A stretch of 64,000 bases of DNA from the NCBI GenBank assembly GCA_035222895.1, contig JAVYIG010007474.1, forward strand, positions 1 to 64,000, in the 5' to 3' direction. This stretch comes from Strongylocentrotus droebachiensis. Taxonomy: Eukaryota; Echinodermata; Echinoidea; Camarodonta; Strongylocentrotidae. Below the pieces are notes generated by a model, which was given only the letters and a program-made list of their open reading frames with translations, ran no database searches and was not told the DNA's origin. Both the position numbers and the translations under genes were made by a program. Each line of letters opens with the position of its first letter. The first letter of the stretch is position 1. Positions 21,199 to 34,165 of the stretch are shown piece by piece.

Positions 21199-21968
21199 AG
21201 GGGAGAACGGGGAAGAGGATAATGGGAGTGGGGGAGGGAGGGAGTGAAAGAGAAAGGGATTACTGACATGAAATATCAAAATCAAAATAGTCTGCCTTGA
21301 ACCATATCCAAAATGATAGATGTGCCAAATATTTGTGACTTGTTGTATCTGCCTTTAATTCATCAAGTAAACGCGATTATATGACGTATGATGTTGTAAT
21401 CTGACCGAAAACATTTATTAAATACTTATTTGCAAAAATTTGTCGACAGAAGGGGTTTAGGGCGCAGAGTTTCAGAAATTACCCATTCCTCTTGTGCAGA
21501 CAAAATAATATTGGAATAACGTTTTCATGAGGGTTCAGTTTATTTGTGACTCTACTGTAGCTGCTGTGAACGTTTAATCCAAAATGGGTATGTATATTAA
21601 TTTCTTCGTTACCATTTTGATTTTGAAGAATATTTCATCTGAATAATATCTCCGGCGTAGAAACTCATTAAAATAAGATTATTCCCAAGATATGGTTATG
21701 GTTAACACATGCTCTAAGCTTCGATGCCAATTGCATATGAATAAATACATTTTTCTAAGTGCAAAGGTGATAGCTACTTAATGTTAGATTTCCTGCTTTT
21801 TCCTCATTCAAACGATTCATTTCCTAATGACCGAACAAGTTAAATTAATGTCCTTCCTGTCTATATCAAGTCATTGAAGAAGTTCTTACATTTCTATATT
21901 GATTTGATCTAATGATGTGGTTTTGAATAGAGTGAACGCCGACTCCGCATTTTCACTTTGTGTCATGC

Positions 21969-22404
21969 AGGGGCGGATCTAGCTTTTTGCTAAGGGGGGG
22001 GTTTGATCAAAATAATGACGATGCGGAGCATCGTCAACGAGCCGCGAAGCGGCGAGCCGATTTTTTTTTGGGGTGTTTATTTGAACCCCGTAAATGATGT
22101 TTTCCTGGCATCTATTAACACAATGGAGACCATAAAAAGCAGTGCATGATAACGTATTTTTAAATCAAGTAACAGTTTAATACACAGTTATATCCAGAGT
22201 TATCATGTGTTTGGTTAAGTTACCAGATGAGTTGAATATCTTCTCACAATATTTGCACTTGAAAGGGTTTCTCTCTACAGCGTGCGTTCTTTTTTCTTTC
22301 TTTTTTTCTTTTTTTTTTCCTTTTTTTTTTTTTTTTTTTGGGGGGGGGCCGCCCAAGGGGGGGGGTTTGAACCCCCTAAACCCCCCCCCGTAGATCCGCG
22401 CCTG
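21969..22404. mobile_element. GGCGGATC-terminated repeat with G/T tracts
   Basis: The left end is AGGGGCGGATCTAGC and the right end GTAGATCCGCGCCTG, near-inverted copies. Inside are a T homopolymer and several G/C runs. The same arrangement is seen at 41536-41778. It is non-coding; the family is not assigned. Confidence 0.55.
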
Positions 22405-23216
22405 TCATGGGTCTTATTCAGAGAAAAGGGGAAAGAGGGACGTTGCTGATGAACTCTAAGTTTGAATCATACTTCAAAAATTATTGTCACCCAACACACT
22501 CAGCGACGTAAGTCACAGAAGGAAGACTCGAGACTGGAAGGGAATTAATTGTGGTTAAGTTTTAGAAACTGCTGAATCTTTTTCATGGCCTTTGAGTAAT
22601 GGTCTAAATTTAGAATGCCGGAAAATTATTTTTAAGAAGTCAAGTTAAAAATATGCAGACGTCATTGATACAAAAGTTGTATTTCCTTTTTTTTAAGCCA
22701 AGCTACGTAGTCAGCACTTTGATAGGAAGGAGAAGGGTGTGTGTGTGTGGGGGGGGGGGGGGGGCGGGGGGGGGGGCGTGGGGGGGGGGGGTGATCCATC
22801 TTTTATCAATCTCTGGCATCTCCCCGTGTTCCCCTTTTAAACGTTTCTCTCTTAAAGTTATTTTGGGGGTGGTGGGTGTCCCATCGTCCTTCGTTACGCC
22901 GTGCCGGTGATATGACGATATTCATCAAGAGTTCGTAAAGATGAATTGAATAAACGAAACATGTGACAACATTATCTTCCAGGCGTTTTAATATTTATAG
23001 CTCTTTGCTAGTTTGCTACATTATGTACTTTCTAATCATGAAGTTAAAAAGATATAATTAAACTAAACATAATCACCTTAAAACATTCTGAATTTCTTTT
23101 AATTCCATTTCTATTACGGTTAAATGAATTACATATACATATATATCATTAAAGGATCAAACATGTAAAGGAATGTAGACCAGTATTATTGAAAAGCATG
23201 ATAAGGGGAAGGAGGG

Positions 23217-23292
23217 AGAACGAGAGAGAGAGAGAGAGAGAGAGGAAGAGAGAGAGAGAGAGAGACAGAGAGAGAGACAGAGAGAGAGACGC
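23217..23292. repeat. GA microsatellite
   Basis: AG runs with AGAC variants. Confidence 0.9.
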
Positions 23293-25059
23293 GTGTAAAT
23301 GGTAACATGCAAGTATTACTCATAATTTAGAAATTAGGGTGAACGTCAAACAGCTGTCGTGTGTTCAGACTAGGACGGAATGAGTTAACACGTCATAATA
23401 TAGCACCTATACAACACTAACGAGTGTCGACAAACGAGTGTGACTAAAAATTGTCTCGTATGTGTTTTCTCACCACAAACCGGGTCCTATGTGGACAAAG
23501 AGGAATCCTTCTGGTTTCACAAGGTCGATATAAGTAGAGGCTCGGAGAGGTTTCTAGAGGGATGCTGTGAAGTTTGTGAGCTCCACGAATCATCCGCAAA
23601 GTCAGGATTACTATTAGCTGCAAGGAACCCAGGAATCCAAACAAACTTCTATATTGTTGAATTGATTTTAGTTTCATCGTCTGCAATCGTTATTTGAATC
23701 TACTGATCGGTGAGCATCAATATTGTGATTTTATATAATCATAAAGTTTATATGTTATCTATTAAAGAAATAGTTTAAATTGTTTGGTAGTTGACATTTC
23801 TTAATTGAATAATGACCCAACTTTGTGGCGGTGCATGTTCTGCTTACTATTTTAATTTTAAGCTTAATATTGCGATGAGTTGTTTAATCAAGGTCCAGAA
23901 GTATGCACGATGTGTATTAAATGTGCACGTTTTATCAGCAAGTATCGAGCTTTGTTTTGTTTTTGCCTTTGAAGATATGTTTTTATATATATAAAAATAG
24001 TATTCATCCAAAATTGTGGTTGACGTCTGAGTTTTGATTGAAAAGTTGTATAAACTATATCAAATTGACTTTCGACCCTATACGTAATTTTGGGTTGCAT
24101 TTCCCAGTTCGTTGCTAAGCACCACTCCGTACCTATTTATAAAGAATGGAATGGGTAGCACACCCTTTTCCTATTCTTTAGGATCATATCTCTCGCACAA
24201 GTATGAGATATATTATGTCGTTGCACCTTGCACACAGGGGGGTTTGGCAAGACATCACAAAGTAATTACTCTTGGCAAACTGTATACATGTTAAAACAAA
24301 AAATAACATATTCATTGGCAACATCATAGAGGCAGGTCTTTGTAGGAAATAATTTTGTATAGGAAAAACACGCAGCGTGCATATAACTCAATTTATTTCT
24401 ATGTATGTAGGCCAATAACTGTCAAGACTGGATTCATATTTCGGCCTATCTGAACTTTTCATCGTTGCCACGCGGATGTATTTCAGGAGAGGGTCGGGAT
24501 ACGGGGTGGATTTGAGGGGCATAGAATTGACTTTAGTTTCATGCAAAGATCAAATTGCAATGACTTCCTCTTTCAAACGGTCAACATGTACGTGATTATA
24601 TGCATGGCAGTTAAAGATTGTGGCATTACTTATGTTTAATGATGACATACCTTGATACAACGATAGCAAATATTGTGCTAAAGCGATTGGTTTGATCAAG
24701 GGCGTGAGGGGGGGGGGGGTGGGGCTTGCGTGGTTTGTAGCTGTAGTAGGTAAATACCTCTTATATATCGCTCTGCATCATTAGGGTGTGTTTTAGGTTG
24801 TTTTGTTATTATTCATCGGGATAAAAAGAAACCGAATGTCGACTATTGAACTGCAGTCATCAAACAACCCCTTTAACAATAGGAATTACAAATTCAGCCC
24901 ATATTACATCGGACATTGATTTGTAATCTTTTATCATTCAAGGTGCTCCTCGAAATTAAACTGATTAATTTCATGGAGAAATGCAGTACATTATAACATT
25001 TTTTAAATGTTATATAGTCGATCACATTTGTGACAATGCAACTTAAAATAGCAACTTAA

Positions 25060-25377
25060 AATAATACATCGAAGCGCTTTACAGATATACTATTACCCCG
25101 GTCATCGGATTCAGGCTTGCCTGCCCGCACACAATGTATGCACATTCTTCACTCCCTCGGGAGCATTCCTGTCAGGCGTCATATTACAGACGCTCACAAT
25201 GCTGAGCAAACTACATTAACTTTCGCATCCTACAAGGTACCCATTTAACACCTGGGTGGAGAGTGGCAAATGTAGATTAACCCCTTGCTAAAGGACGTTA
25301 GTGCCGGGCTGGGAGTTGAACCCCGTACATTGTGATCTGAAGTCGGGTGACTTATCCACTAGACCCAGCACCTCTAC
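25060..25377 (-). mobile_element. tRNA-derived SINE
   Basis: On the minus strand a tRNA-like head (about 25375-25300) has GTCTAGTGGATAAGTC near the A-box position and GGTTCAACTCC as a B box (consensus GGTTCGANTCC). A tRNA-unrelated body follows: ACTAACGTCCTTTAGCAA, then TTTGCCACTCTCCACCCAGG, ending near GTAAAGCGCTTCGATG. The body recurs on the plus strand at about 28464-28560, which marks it as a dispersed SINE and not a tRNA gene. Confidence 0.65.
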
Positions 25378-25489
25378 TGAAGAAGGCATAAATATCATGC
25401 ATGAGAAAAATATCTCAACCCGTTTGCAATTAATTGGTTCATGGTTAGATGGCGGTTGTTAACCGAAATATCACAATCCGCTTATATAG

Positions 25490-25540
25490 AGACTTCGGTG
25501 GTAAGCGCTTTATAAGCACCGTTTTTAGTATTATCATTAT
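25490..25540 (+). mobile_element. SINE/LINE 3' tail fragment
   Basis: GTAAGCGCTTTATAAGCACC is followed by a TATTATCATTATTA run, which resembles the 3' end of a short retroelement and is related to the AAGCGCTT end of the neighbouring SINE. Confidence 0.35.
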
Positions 25541-26011
25541 TAATCCTTCATTGAGGGATTTATATAAATTACAACATGTTTCAGTACTACAGAAAAAGAG
25601 GTGACATGAAAAGTAGGAGATTGGTAAAAATATCCATTAAAAGCGAATCGATTTTAGGTCACCTTTAAAGTCTCCAGATAGACACATAATCCTAGAGCTA
25701 CCGTAAAGGATACGTTTAGGACGCGGGCATGAACTGATATGTTACACCAGGGAGATGTGAGTTTACACACGTATCATGTTTGGTGCTTCGTGAAAGTGTA
25801 ATCATTCGTTCCCGTGTGTTTTGTTGAAGGAACTATAGTTCAAACCGGATTTGCAAATATTGCATAAATTTAGAGGTTTGATTTGTAGAAAAAGAAAACA
25901 CATTGCAAGCCAAAAGAACGCGTTTGTTCGTAAAAAGAGTTGAGTTGGCTCCATGCAGCGATTAGTGAACGAGAAGGAAGAGAAAGCAGGCGGAGAGAGA
26001 GAGAGAGAGAG

Positions 26012-26043
<32 letters not shown>

Positions 26044-28463
26044 GGAGGGAGGGAATGAGGGAGGGATGGAGGGAGGGAGAAAAAGAGATAGGGATAAAAT
26101 AATGATCAAAGCATAGGAAGTGTGTATTAAAATGATAATTTTTTTTTCTGAATTCTTTCGAAAACGATATAGGCCACCTATTCAAACGAATTCTCGTTTT
26201 CACTATAAAAATATGGCGAGTGTATATTAAAGGTACAGTAGCAGAGTTCTTGATTTCCTAATGTATCCAAAAAAAAATTGTATATGGAGAAATTGATGCA
26301 TCATGATTATAGGATCGCATTACTGTCAGTTAGTTTTCTTTTTTTGCATTTTCATTTCATTTCGATGTTTCTATTTTCAGACATCGGTACGCCATTCCAT
26401 TGTCTGTCTAGGCCTGGGCCTATTTCATTAATCTTAAATGTTTAACAAAATATATATGTATCGTAGACAAAGCAATTAAAACAATCTTACATTTTGTTTC
26501 GAACTTTTCCTTCATGTTAAGTTGACATAATGGCGTATCACTTTGTTTAATTTCATTACTCATTTTGCCCTCGATGACGCGTGTGGATGCGGATGACATT
26601 TATTTAATGCGTGACGTAAGCCAAAATCCGGCACTAATTTCAGTTGAAATTGATTACAGAGGCGGATGAATCAGAATGAGGAAGGAATTTGAGGTGGGCT
26701 TATGCATGTCAGAATAACTCGATATGTTGTCAAACCTTTCTTTGTAAGCTACCGATGAGCTTTTCTGACATCACTATGCATGTTGGGGTGATGAAAATAC
26801 GTATGAGTATCATATTTAGATTCAGATTCATTTATTTATTGTTTTCAAATAGCAGTGACTCACATAAAAACATGGCAACATACATTACTGATAAGAGTGT
26901 TGTTATATCTAAATTTCAGTAGGTAATAATTGAACATTAATAATTACAATGACCTTATTGATTATTTTATTATTTATATGTATTTAGTAGGGCATATTCA
27001 AAAGCTATGCTTGTATATTACAAGTATATTACATCTATGTTGTGTACTGATTTAATGAATCATATATAACCAAATAAACATAACAATTATTATAGAAAAA
27101 ACACACGAAAATTTCAATCGTCAAAATATCATATTTCATCATAATTTATATATACAACTATTTGAGGAAGAAGGACTGCCACTGTAAGTAGAATGCTTGA
27201 AAATATTACAGCCCAAAGCAAATCTTATGCAATAGATGAACAAATTTATTAAGAAGAATGGACAAATAATTGAAAGCACATGTCAAATATAAGGATAATG
27301 ATGAGATTGTTGAGGATGACGATGATACTGATAAGAATATTTCAATGAAAGATATACAGGGATGAAAAACTATTATGACAAAGACTGAAAAGTTGACACA
27401 GAAAGTTTATCTTAAGAATGAATGACATGACTTATTCCAAAGCCTTATATTGATTCTGCTTTTATAGTTTGACACCTTCATTCCAAAAAACAACAAAAAT
27501 CGGAGTCTTTTCTACAATCAGATGATAAATGGCAGCCTGATCAGCTGTTATTGGTCTTTCGCTGTAAGATAAAACCGGGAAAATCCTGGTTTATCCCATG
27601 ATGCAAAGTAATGATCCTTTTACCTTCCTATTTTATCAAAAGGTGTATTATGTAAATCTGCTGAACTTGTGTCATTTTCAACTTCTGCCTATTTTTGATT
27701 TTTAATTTTTACACTTCATCCATTTTGTAAAAGGTACAATCATCCAAGCTCAAAGAATGATGCACACAAATCGAATACGCCATTTACACAGAAAGTAACA
27801 GGAAAGAAACATCCCCTCAAGGGACCTTTCATCGGCTAGTCAGAAGAGTACTTGAAAACTTTCATCACAACAACAATCTGAAAGTGAATGAATGTTTCAA
27901 CCCTCCTGTGCCATGTGTGCAATATTCCGTCTGTGTTTATCATGACTAGACCGGTGTGAATCGGTGAATCATCCCTTCATGTCCGCTATTTCTAAGATGT
28001 GTTTAATCGTTCAAAATGAGGGGCGTTTTGAACGCTCAAGAGTTCCTTAGTCATGTATTATCGAAACTTAGTCATATAAGATGTTGGGATTAGTGGGTAC
28101 TTTCATATCGGGATTTTATAACCTTTGTGTCAACAGGTCTGTTATTCTTGGCTCTAGAAGGCTCTGTTACAGCTTCTTTTCATTTCCTTACAATCTATAT
28201 ATAACTTGTTAAAGTTTGGATTTATTCAAAGATTGTTTCAGTAGTTAATCGAGACTTTAGATTATGATGAAACAGCTTATCATCATGACTCACATTATTG
28301 TACTTCAAAAATAGACCCGAATCTGACCCACATCATTTAGTGTTCCTTACAAACGAACTATAAATTAGTGGAATTGCAGGAGAATTTTAATTTTTCAATA
28401 CCTCAAGCATTTTCTTTTCTGAACTGAACGTATATAATCATCCATTACTTGACTCTCAATCCA
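25541..28463. other. intergenic DNA
   Basis: Apart from the GA microsatellite this stretch is AT-rich, with no exon, element ends or RNA gene that I could support. Confidence 0.45.
25994..26088. repeat. GA / GGGA microsatellite
   Basis: AG dinucleotides pass into GGGAGGGA repeats. Antisense SLSLSL frames arise from it and are rejected as genes. Confidence 0.95.
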
Positions 28464-28600
28464 AGGCTAACAGTTCGAATCCCTTCACGGCACTAACGTC
28501 CTTTTGCAATAAATTAATCTATATTTGCCATTCTCCAGTCACAATCCAGGTGTAAATGGCTACTTGGCAATTGCTGCGGTAGTCATAATTGCAGGGTCCT
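28464..28600 (+). mobile_element. tRNA-derived SINE fragment, plus strand
   Basis: AGTTCGAATCCC (B box) is followed by CACTAACGTCCTTTTGCAA, ATTTGCCATTCTCCAG and CCAGGTGTAAATGGCTAC, the same order as in the minus-strand SINE at 25060-25377. It lies about 210 bases upstream of the gene B start. Confidence 0.6.
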
Positions 28601-28812
28601 CACGAAGAACAGAACTGTTGTTTATGAGGCTCCACGGGTTAACAACATTATCATTGTAATCATTGTTTCATATTTTTCTGTCAGGTGTCGTCATAAAATG
28701 TCAATAAATTAAGAAACAATCATGATAATAATGCAGCACTGGGACTGGTTGTAATGATCTGATTGCTTTCACCCCCATGCACAGACCTTTGTTCTAGGAG
28801 GGTACTAGAGAA

Positions 28813-28933
28813 ATGAAGGGATCATCTTTGTACGTCGTCTTCATCCTCCTGGCGTGCATCATTCTCCATGGTAACGCAGATGATAGTGAGGAGGGACAGG
28901 GGACTGATGAGAGCTCGGAGGAACAAGTTCCAG
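28813..28933 (+). CDS. gene B exon 1: signal peptide and acidic stretch
   Basis: The ATG follows AGAGAA and is the first Met of the frame. The donor is G|GTGAGA, phase 1. Confidence 0.85.
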
Positions 28934-30599
28934 GTGAGAATGGGTTCTGCATGGGGTATCGCAAAATGAGGGAGGGGTGCGAGAATGTACTATCATCGAC
29001 ATTGGTACAATATAACAAAGGGCTTATGTTACTCCACAAACACAAACTTCAAATGGATTGACTTTGGGGAGACTATTTTGAACACTTTTCGGAAACTTCT
29101 GTTCGTTGTGTGGATATTATTATATAGACATATTTTACAGCAACATACTAGATTAAAGAATTTTGCTTGATTACTTGCGATTGCTATCTATACATCGTTT
29201 AATAATTCCAATAATTCCAAAGCATCTATCATATTATACAATTAGAAATAATGTTCGATTTGTAACCCTTACAATGTTTCAATAACGGTAACAGGTATGG
29301 TATATACCATATCAACTATCATTTGGAGGGGGGGGGGTCATCTTGACTGAATTATTGGTTGTGCGTATCAAGTCATTTATTTAAAACATTTCGCGATGAG
29401 TATTAAGTAATCATTTTGCACATAAAACATATAACAAATATTTACCATTTTCTTTTGCAGTGCAAGACAGGAATTGTCAAGGATATTGTCAACAGAACCC
29501 TTCTTGGAGTTTAACTGTATGTGGGAGCAATGATCGAACTTATAGATCGACATGTCTATTCTGGCAACACGCCTGCACAGCAGGAGCTACTGGTTACTGG
29601 TACATAGCACATGTAGGAGCCTGCATGAGACGACAGCCGGTAACACCGAAAAGTATGTCGTATCATATTATCGAAAATATAAATTTGAGCATTTACTATT
29701 AAAGAGCTAGTGAGACAGATGTGAGAAACAAAGATTCTATGAGACAATTCTCGGTGAAAATTGCTCCACGATCATTCCTAATGCCTACCAAGTCCTAAAC
29801 AAAAACTATGGACCCAAAACTAAACCCAACCCTTGTGCTAACCCTTAATCGACCAGAAAAATTCAAAGAACAGAAATATTCAAGTGCAACCCTTGATCCG
29901 TATCTCTGACAGATTAATCAAGGAGCAAAATTCGATTGCGTACGTTTGTTAAATAGATAATCATAATCGATAATCTCCTATCCTGGCATTTTAACTACAT
30001 AGTTTGATTAATTTATAAAACCAAAATAATTGATGCGATGGATTTGTCTCCGTTTCAATATGAGCATGATAAGCAAGTACAAAATACATATAAATTCAAT
30101 AATTGACATAAAACAATGTAATAAGAAAAGATAGATGTAATACAAGACAAAATAGAAATAATGTAGAATTGAAAATGATAACGGAACATTGTTGCCCTAC
30201 ATTGAAGCGGAAGGGCACGCTAAAGAAATAATGCTTGTATTTAAAGGCAACTCTTAAGATGTATACGCGTTGATAACATTTAATTACTTTATTTCAGGAG
30301 TCCCCACTACAAGGAGACGACCCATAACTGCCAGGGTTACTCAAGCTCCTACCACGACTAGGAAGACGACGACGAGGAGAACGACTACGACAACGACCAC
30401 CACGGCAGCCCCCGTGGTGACGACACCCATCCCTTGCCCACCGACATGTGAGCTGGTCCTGGAACCTGTCTGTACTACAGTGGGAACCTATCAAAACGAA
30501 TGCACCTTTAACTGGGTACGATGTCAAGGTATCATATCACCGACTGAAAGTATTCTCTACAGGGGTTATTGTTTAGATACATCGACGGCGGGCCCATGA
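28813..30599 (+). CDS. gene B: secreted two-Kazal protein
   Basis: Three exons (28813-28933, 29461-29652, 30298-30599) join in phase 1 and give 615 nt, 204 aa plus TGA. Residues 1-22 are a signal peptide (YVVFILLACIILHGNA). Then comes an acidic stretch DDSEEGQGTDESSEEQVP. Kazal domain 1 runs CQGYCQQNPSWSLTVC to VGAC, a Thr/Arg-rich linker follows, and Kazal domain 2 runs CPPTCELVLEPVC to YRGYC. Both domains pair one-to-one with gene A domains 1 and 2: domain 1 shares the ten-residue C2-C3 loop, and domain 2 shares CTTVGT(F/Y). Exon order and phases match gene A with the acidic array absent, so B is either the ancestral short form or a secondarily shortened copy. P1 residues are Gln and Leu. 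The likely role is a secreted protease inhibitor or Kazal-fold binding protein. Confidence 0.88.
29461..29652 (+). CDS. gene B exon 2: Kazal domain 1
   Basis: The acceptor is TTCTTTTGCAG and the donor A|GTATGT. Spacing is C-x3-C-x10-C-x10-C-x6-C-x15-C, identical to gene A domain 1, with CGSNDRTYRSTC in the C3-C4 segment. Confidence 0.88.
30298..30599 (+). CDS. gene B exon 3: Thr-rich linker and Kazal domain 2
   Basis: The acceptor is ATTTCAG. The linker TTRKTTTRRTTTTTTTTAAP combines Thr with basic residues. The Kazal spacing C-x3-C-x7-C-x9-C-x6-C-x15-C is the same as gene A domain 2. The stop is TGA after the residues TAGP. Confidence 0.88.
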
Positions 30600-31165
30600 T
30601 CATGGAAGTACTAATTAACAGCGATGGTCGAAGTCAAACTGTCCTTCCAGCTACAATAGATCATTTGGGCTCTTTCCAAATCGCCTGATTCATTGAACAC
30701 CGGAGTTTGGTGGTTACAATGGAAAGAGAGATGAATGAGGGCATGGGTGTGTTTATGAGGGTACGGTGTGGGTGTGGATTTGGGAGGGTGTATGTGTGTG
30801 TGGGGGAGGGGGTGGTGCTATCTTGTGAAGTTGGCAGATATAGCTTGACAAAAATGATTAGGGCATCCCATCTTATTAAGATTTGGGGTTGATTCAAGCC
30901 AATTGTAAGTTATCAAACCAAGTTTTTTTTTAAAGATAATGGTTGCCTATATACAGTTATTATTTCAGGAGCTGGTGAAGACAGCAAAGATTTGAGGGGG
31001 AAAAATGTGAAATTGATATTAACTCATTTTCATAAGACCGAACCCAGCTCTCACTTGCAATCAAACACTTGAACATTCGATTAAGGCACGAGGCAAGCCT
31101 GGAAGGGAATAGAAGAGGAGAAGAAGTACTGAATAAATTGAATAAATTGAATGACATGAATGAAA

Positions 31166-31181
31166 AATAAAAGACAATAAA
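31166..31181 (+). terminator. gene B polyadenylation signals
   Basis: Two AATAAA hexamers (31166-31171 and 31176-31181) lie about 570 bases after the stop. The intervening 3' UTR has a GT-rich stretch around 30750-30815. Confidence 0.5.
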
Positions 31182-33540
31182 ACGGCGAACACATACAATA
31201 GTTTGCACTTGACTATAATGGCTTGATGGCTATTCCATTTGTAATTATTTTTTTTTTTTTAAATGAGGATTGGAATTCGATATGGATTTCTCAAAATCGT
31301 TTAAAGTTGTTCTACCATGTCTACAGGAACAACCCTACTCTTTATGTTCACATGGTTATGGAGTAAATTATTGACAATAGAGGAGCATATAAGGCATATT
31401 TTCGATCATAATGTTGGTGGTTTGAACAAAATCACAATTTCATATATTATGCTAGGAATGTACTGTATGTTATTGAATATAATGTAGATATATTTTGACA
31501 ATGTATATATCTTGATGAAGTCGAATAAGCAATGTAAGATGATCGATGTGTCTTTCAACAGGACATACTTAACAACAACAAAAAACATTCTGATGAATAT
31601 CGCGACATTGGGTTCATAACGTCACATTTATACAACTTCGTAAACTGATAAAACCGCCGTTACAGTGTTTAATGCTAAGCGCAAATTGGTTCATTCGTCA
31701 ATTTCAACTAATGTTAAAAGCACATCCGGCCCACCATATTTTTTCTAAATGAAATAATTAGGTAAGAAAATGCGTTTATTCGTTTTTATTGCTTATAATC
31801 ACAAGACCAAAAAGCAAAAACATTCTTGGTGTTTATCAAATTCATGACCGGACGGACGCATCATTCCTCTTGCAAAAAGTAGGAATAAAGAGCACCACAG
31901 TAATCATGAATGTCAATGTCATGAATGTGAACATACATGTAGAAGGTAAACGGTGTGAACGCATCTGTAGCTTCACGTTGCCAAAACGATGAAAGTGTTT
32001 CAATTCGCTTCTTTGTCTTATATTACTGGGGAGTTTGAACTTACTAGTTCGATGTGTGATCACTGTTCATACTGGCCTTACAATTTACACTCATAATAGT
32101 GCGGAAACTGCGGATACAGAGTGAACACGGTGTGTTCACATTTTCAATAATAAGAAAATGTTTGAATTTTGCTCCGAAGTCATACAGAGCGCAAATTTGG
32201 TACACAGCAGTGCTGAAAATGTGAACATACTGTGTTTACACATTCTCTCTAAACCATCAATGTTTCATACTCTGTCACATAGTGAAAAGAACCGTGGAAG
32301 AACAGTCTTGTCGCTATATGGGTTGACTGAACTAGGTGTCCTTCCGACTTTATTATTGTCTTCTTCTTTTTTTACATTTTTTACATTGCATATTATGCTT
32401 GTTTTAATGTTTATTTATATTATGTTGTAAATGTTCTGTATATATATCATGTTTTTATTGTGAATTCGGAGAATGAATAAATCCAATCAAAACCGTTTGA
32501 TAACGCTATATAGGCCCTATTAGCATTGCAGTGTTTAAGCTCTGATATCATTCTTTGGAGCTTGCAATACGTGATTCTTTTTTGTAGCTACAGTGTGGAT
32601 AAAAATGGATATGGCTATGAACACAGTGTGCTCACGTTGTCAAAACTACGACAGTATTATAAAACATGCTGACATAATCATAATGTGGAGCATAGAATCC
32701 CTCGTTTTCTTAGAGTACAGAGTGAAAAATCCCTGCTTGTCTCCGACAACATTGTGACTGAGTGTTCACATTATCAGCACTCCTAAGTTCCAAATCTATT
32801 ATGTGGTAATACTGTGGAGTTTTTTTCTTTGCAGTGTGAAAATGCACTATCCATCATAGTATGTCACACTATGGAACAAAATGGGCGCAAAACTGTGTAA
32901 ATATTCTGTCTGGGTTTTCACAATGTTAACACTATGAAAAGTCGTGTTCTAGCTCTTCTGTGATCACACCAGGGAGGTGTCACTTATCCCTGATCACACT
33001 GTGGTCTTTTCTTTGGGGATGCAGTCTGTTATGACATCGATTTGAATTGGTCAATGTACCCAAAAAGATGACAGATGTTCAATGTACAATGCCTTACTTT
33101 AGATGTTATGTAATAATTTCGTATGCAATTATTATATTTTATCAAATGTACACCTGTGCTGTTATTCAATAGCATATTTATATATTTACTGGTATGAACA
33201 AATTAAAGATCTATATTGTTCATTTTGGAAACTAATCGGTGTTTTACATTTCTCATTAGTTTTACTGATAAAACAAGCAGCTGACATATTACGTAATTCA
33301 GGTGTGAAATTTTCTAGAAATTTTTTATTCAGAATTTCCCAAAATTGAAAACTCAAAGTATGCCCTTTTACCACAATTAGATTTATCAATGTTACAAAAA
33401 CAGAAATAGAACTTACGACTCGTACAATTAATAGCATTTGACAAGCTCAATTTATGAATCTGACCAAACTCTGGATGTTTATCGTGACTCACACAAAATA
33501 TACCGAATTCAGCTTCATATCTCTGAACGATTATTGTTTC
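31182..33540. other. intergenic DNA with CACTGTG-type repeated motif
   Basis: No gene seen. From about 32045 to 33005 a loosely conserved motif around TGTGTTCAC / CACTGTG appears many times in both orientations (for example near 32050, 32122, 32221, 32619, 32755, 32832, 32959 and 32991), interrupted by a LINE-like tail ending near 32480 (GAATGAATAAATCCAATC). Confidence 0.4.
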
Positions 33541-33559
33541 CAAACCATTCACACTAATC

Positions 33560-33577
33560 TCTAGAGAGAGGGGAGGA

Positions 33578-33636
<59 letters not shown>

Positions 33637-33762
33637 AGGGGGGAGGGGTTGGTAACTACGGTACGCTGTTATGTCTTATGTAACATCAGAGAAGAACAGA
33701 GGGAGAGAAGATGAGATGAGATACATGATGGAGATCTTTGGGAAGATAGAGATAGAAAGAGA

Positions 33763-33812
<50 letters not shown>

Positions 33813-34055
33813 GATGGAGAGAGGGAGATAGAGAGAGAGAGAGAGAGGGGGGGAGAGGGGAGATGTAAAAAAATAGGATTAGTTATTTTTTGTGATATAG
33901 GAGAACTGCACACGACCACAAGAAAAAGAATTGTAATGTATCAAGCAAATACTTGGACAAGAGAGGGCAGCTGAGCTGTTTAAAGACATAAGTCACATCT
34001 AGTTCTACATCGCTTCTTGTAAGACAAAGGAGAGAATAAAGTGAAAATAAAATTG

Positions 34056-34088
<33 letters not shown>

Positions 34089-34165
34089 CGAGAGAGAGAT
34101 ATATAGAGAGAGAGAGAAAGAGAGAGGGAGAGAGAGAGGGAGAGAGAGAGAGAGATGGGGATGGG
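33560..34165. repeat. three GA microsatellite blocks
   Basis: AG-rich blocks at about 33560-33645, 33752-33862 and 34050-34165 are separated by ordinary sequence. The RERERE and SLSLSL frames on the two strands come from these repeats. Confidence 0.95.

Larger units (their letters stand above)
20029..25059. other. intergenic repeat-rich DNA
   Basis: It contains a GT microsatellite running into a G tract (20322-20358), purine-rich repeats (21097-21255 and 23217-23292), the GGCGGATC repeat (21969-22404), G tracts at 22748-22791 and 24709-24725, and otherwise AT-rich sequence. A repeat with ends GCCAGTGACGTATTAC and GGATACGCCACTGATCTG lies at about 20706-20888. No gene recognised. Confidence 0.5.

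Noticed and set aside
25300-25375. Functional tRNA gene on the minus strand
   Set aside because: It has an A-box/B-box-like head but poor cloverleaf pairing, and a SINE body follows and recurs elsewhere.
25802-26203. 133-codon minus-strand frame
   Set aside because: Its long middle is SLSLSLS from a GA microsatellite and the rest has no protein-like signal.
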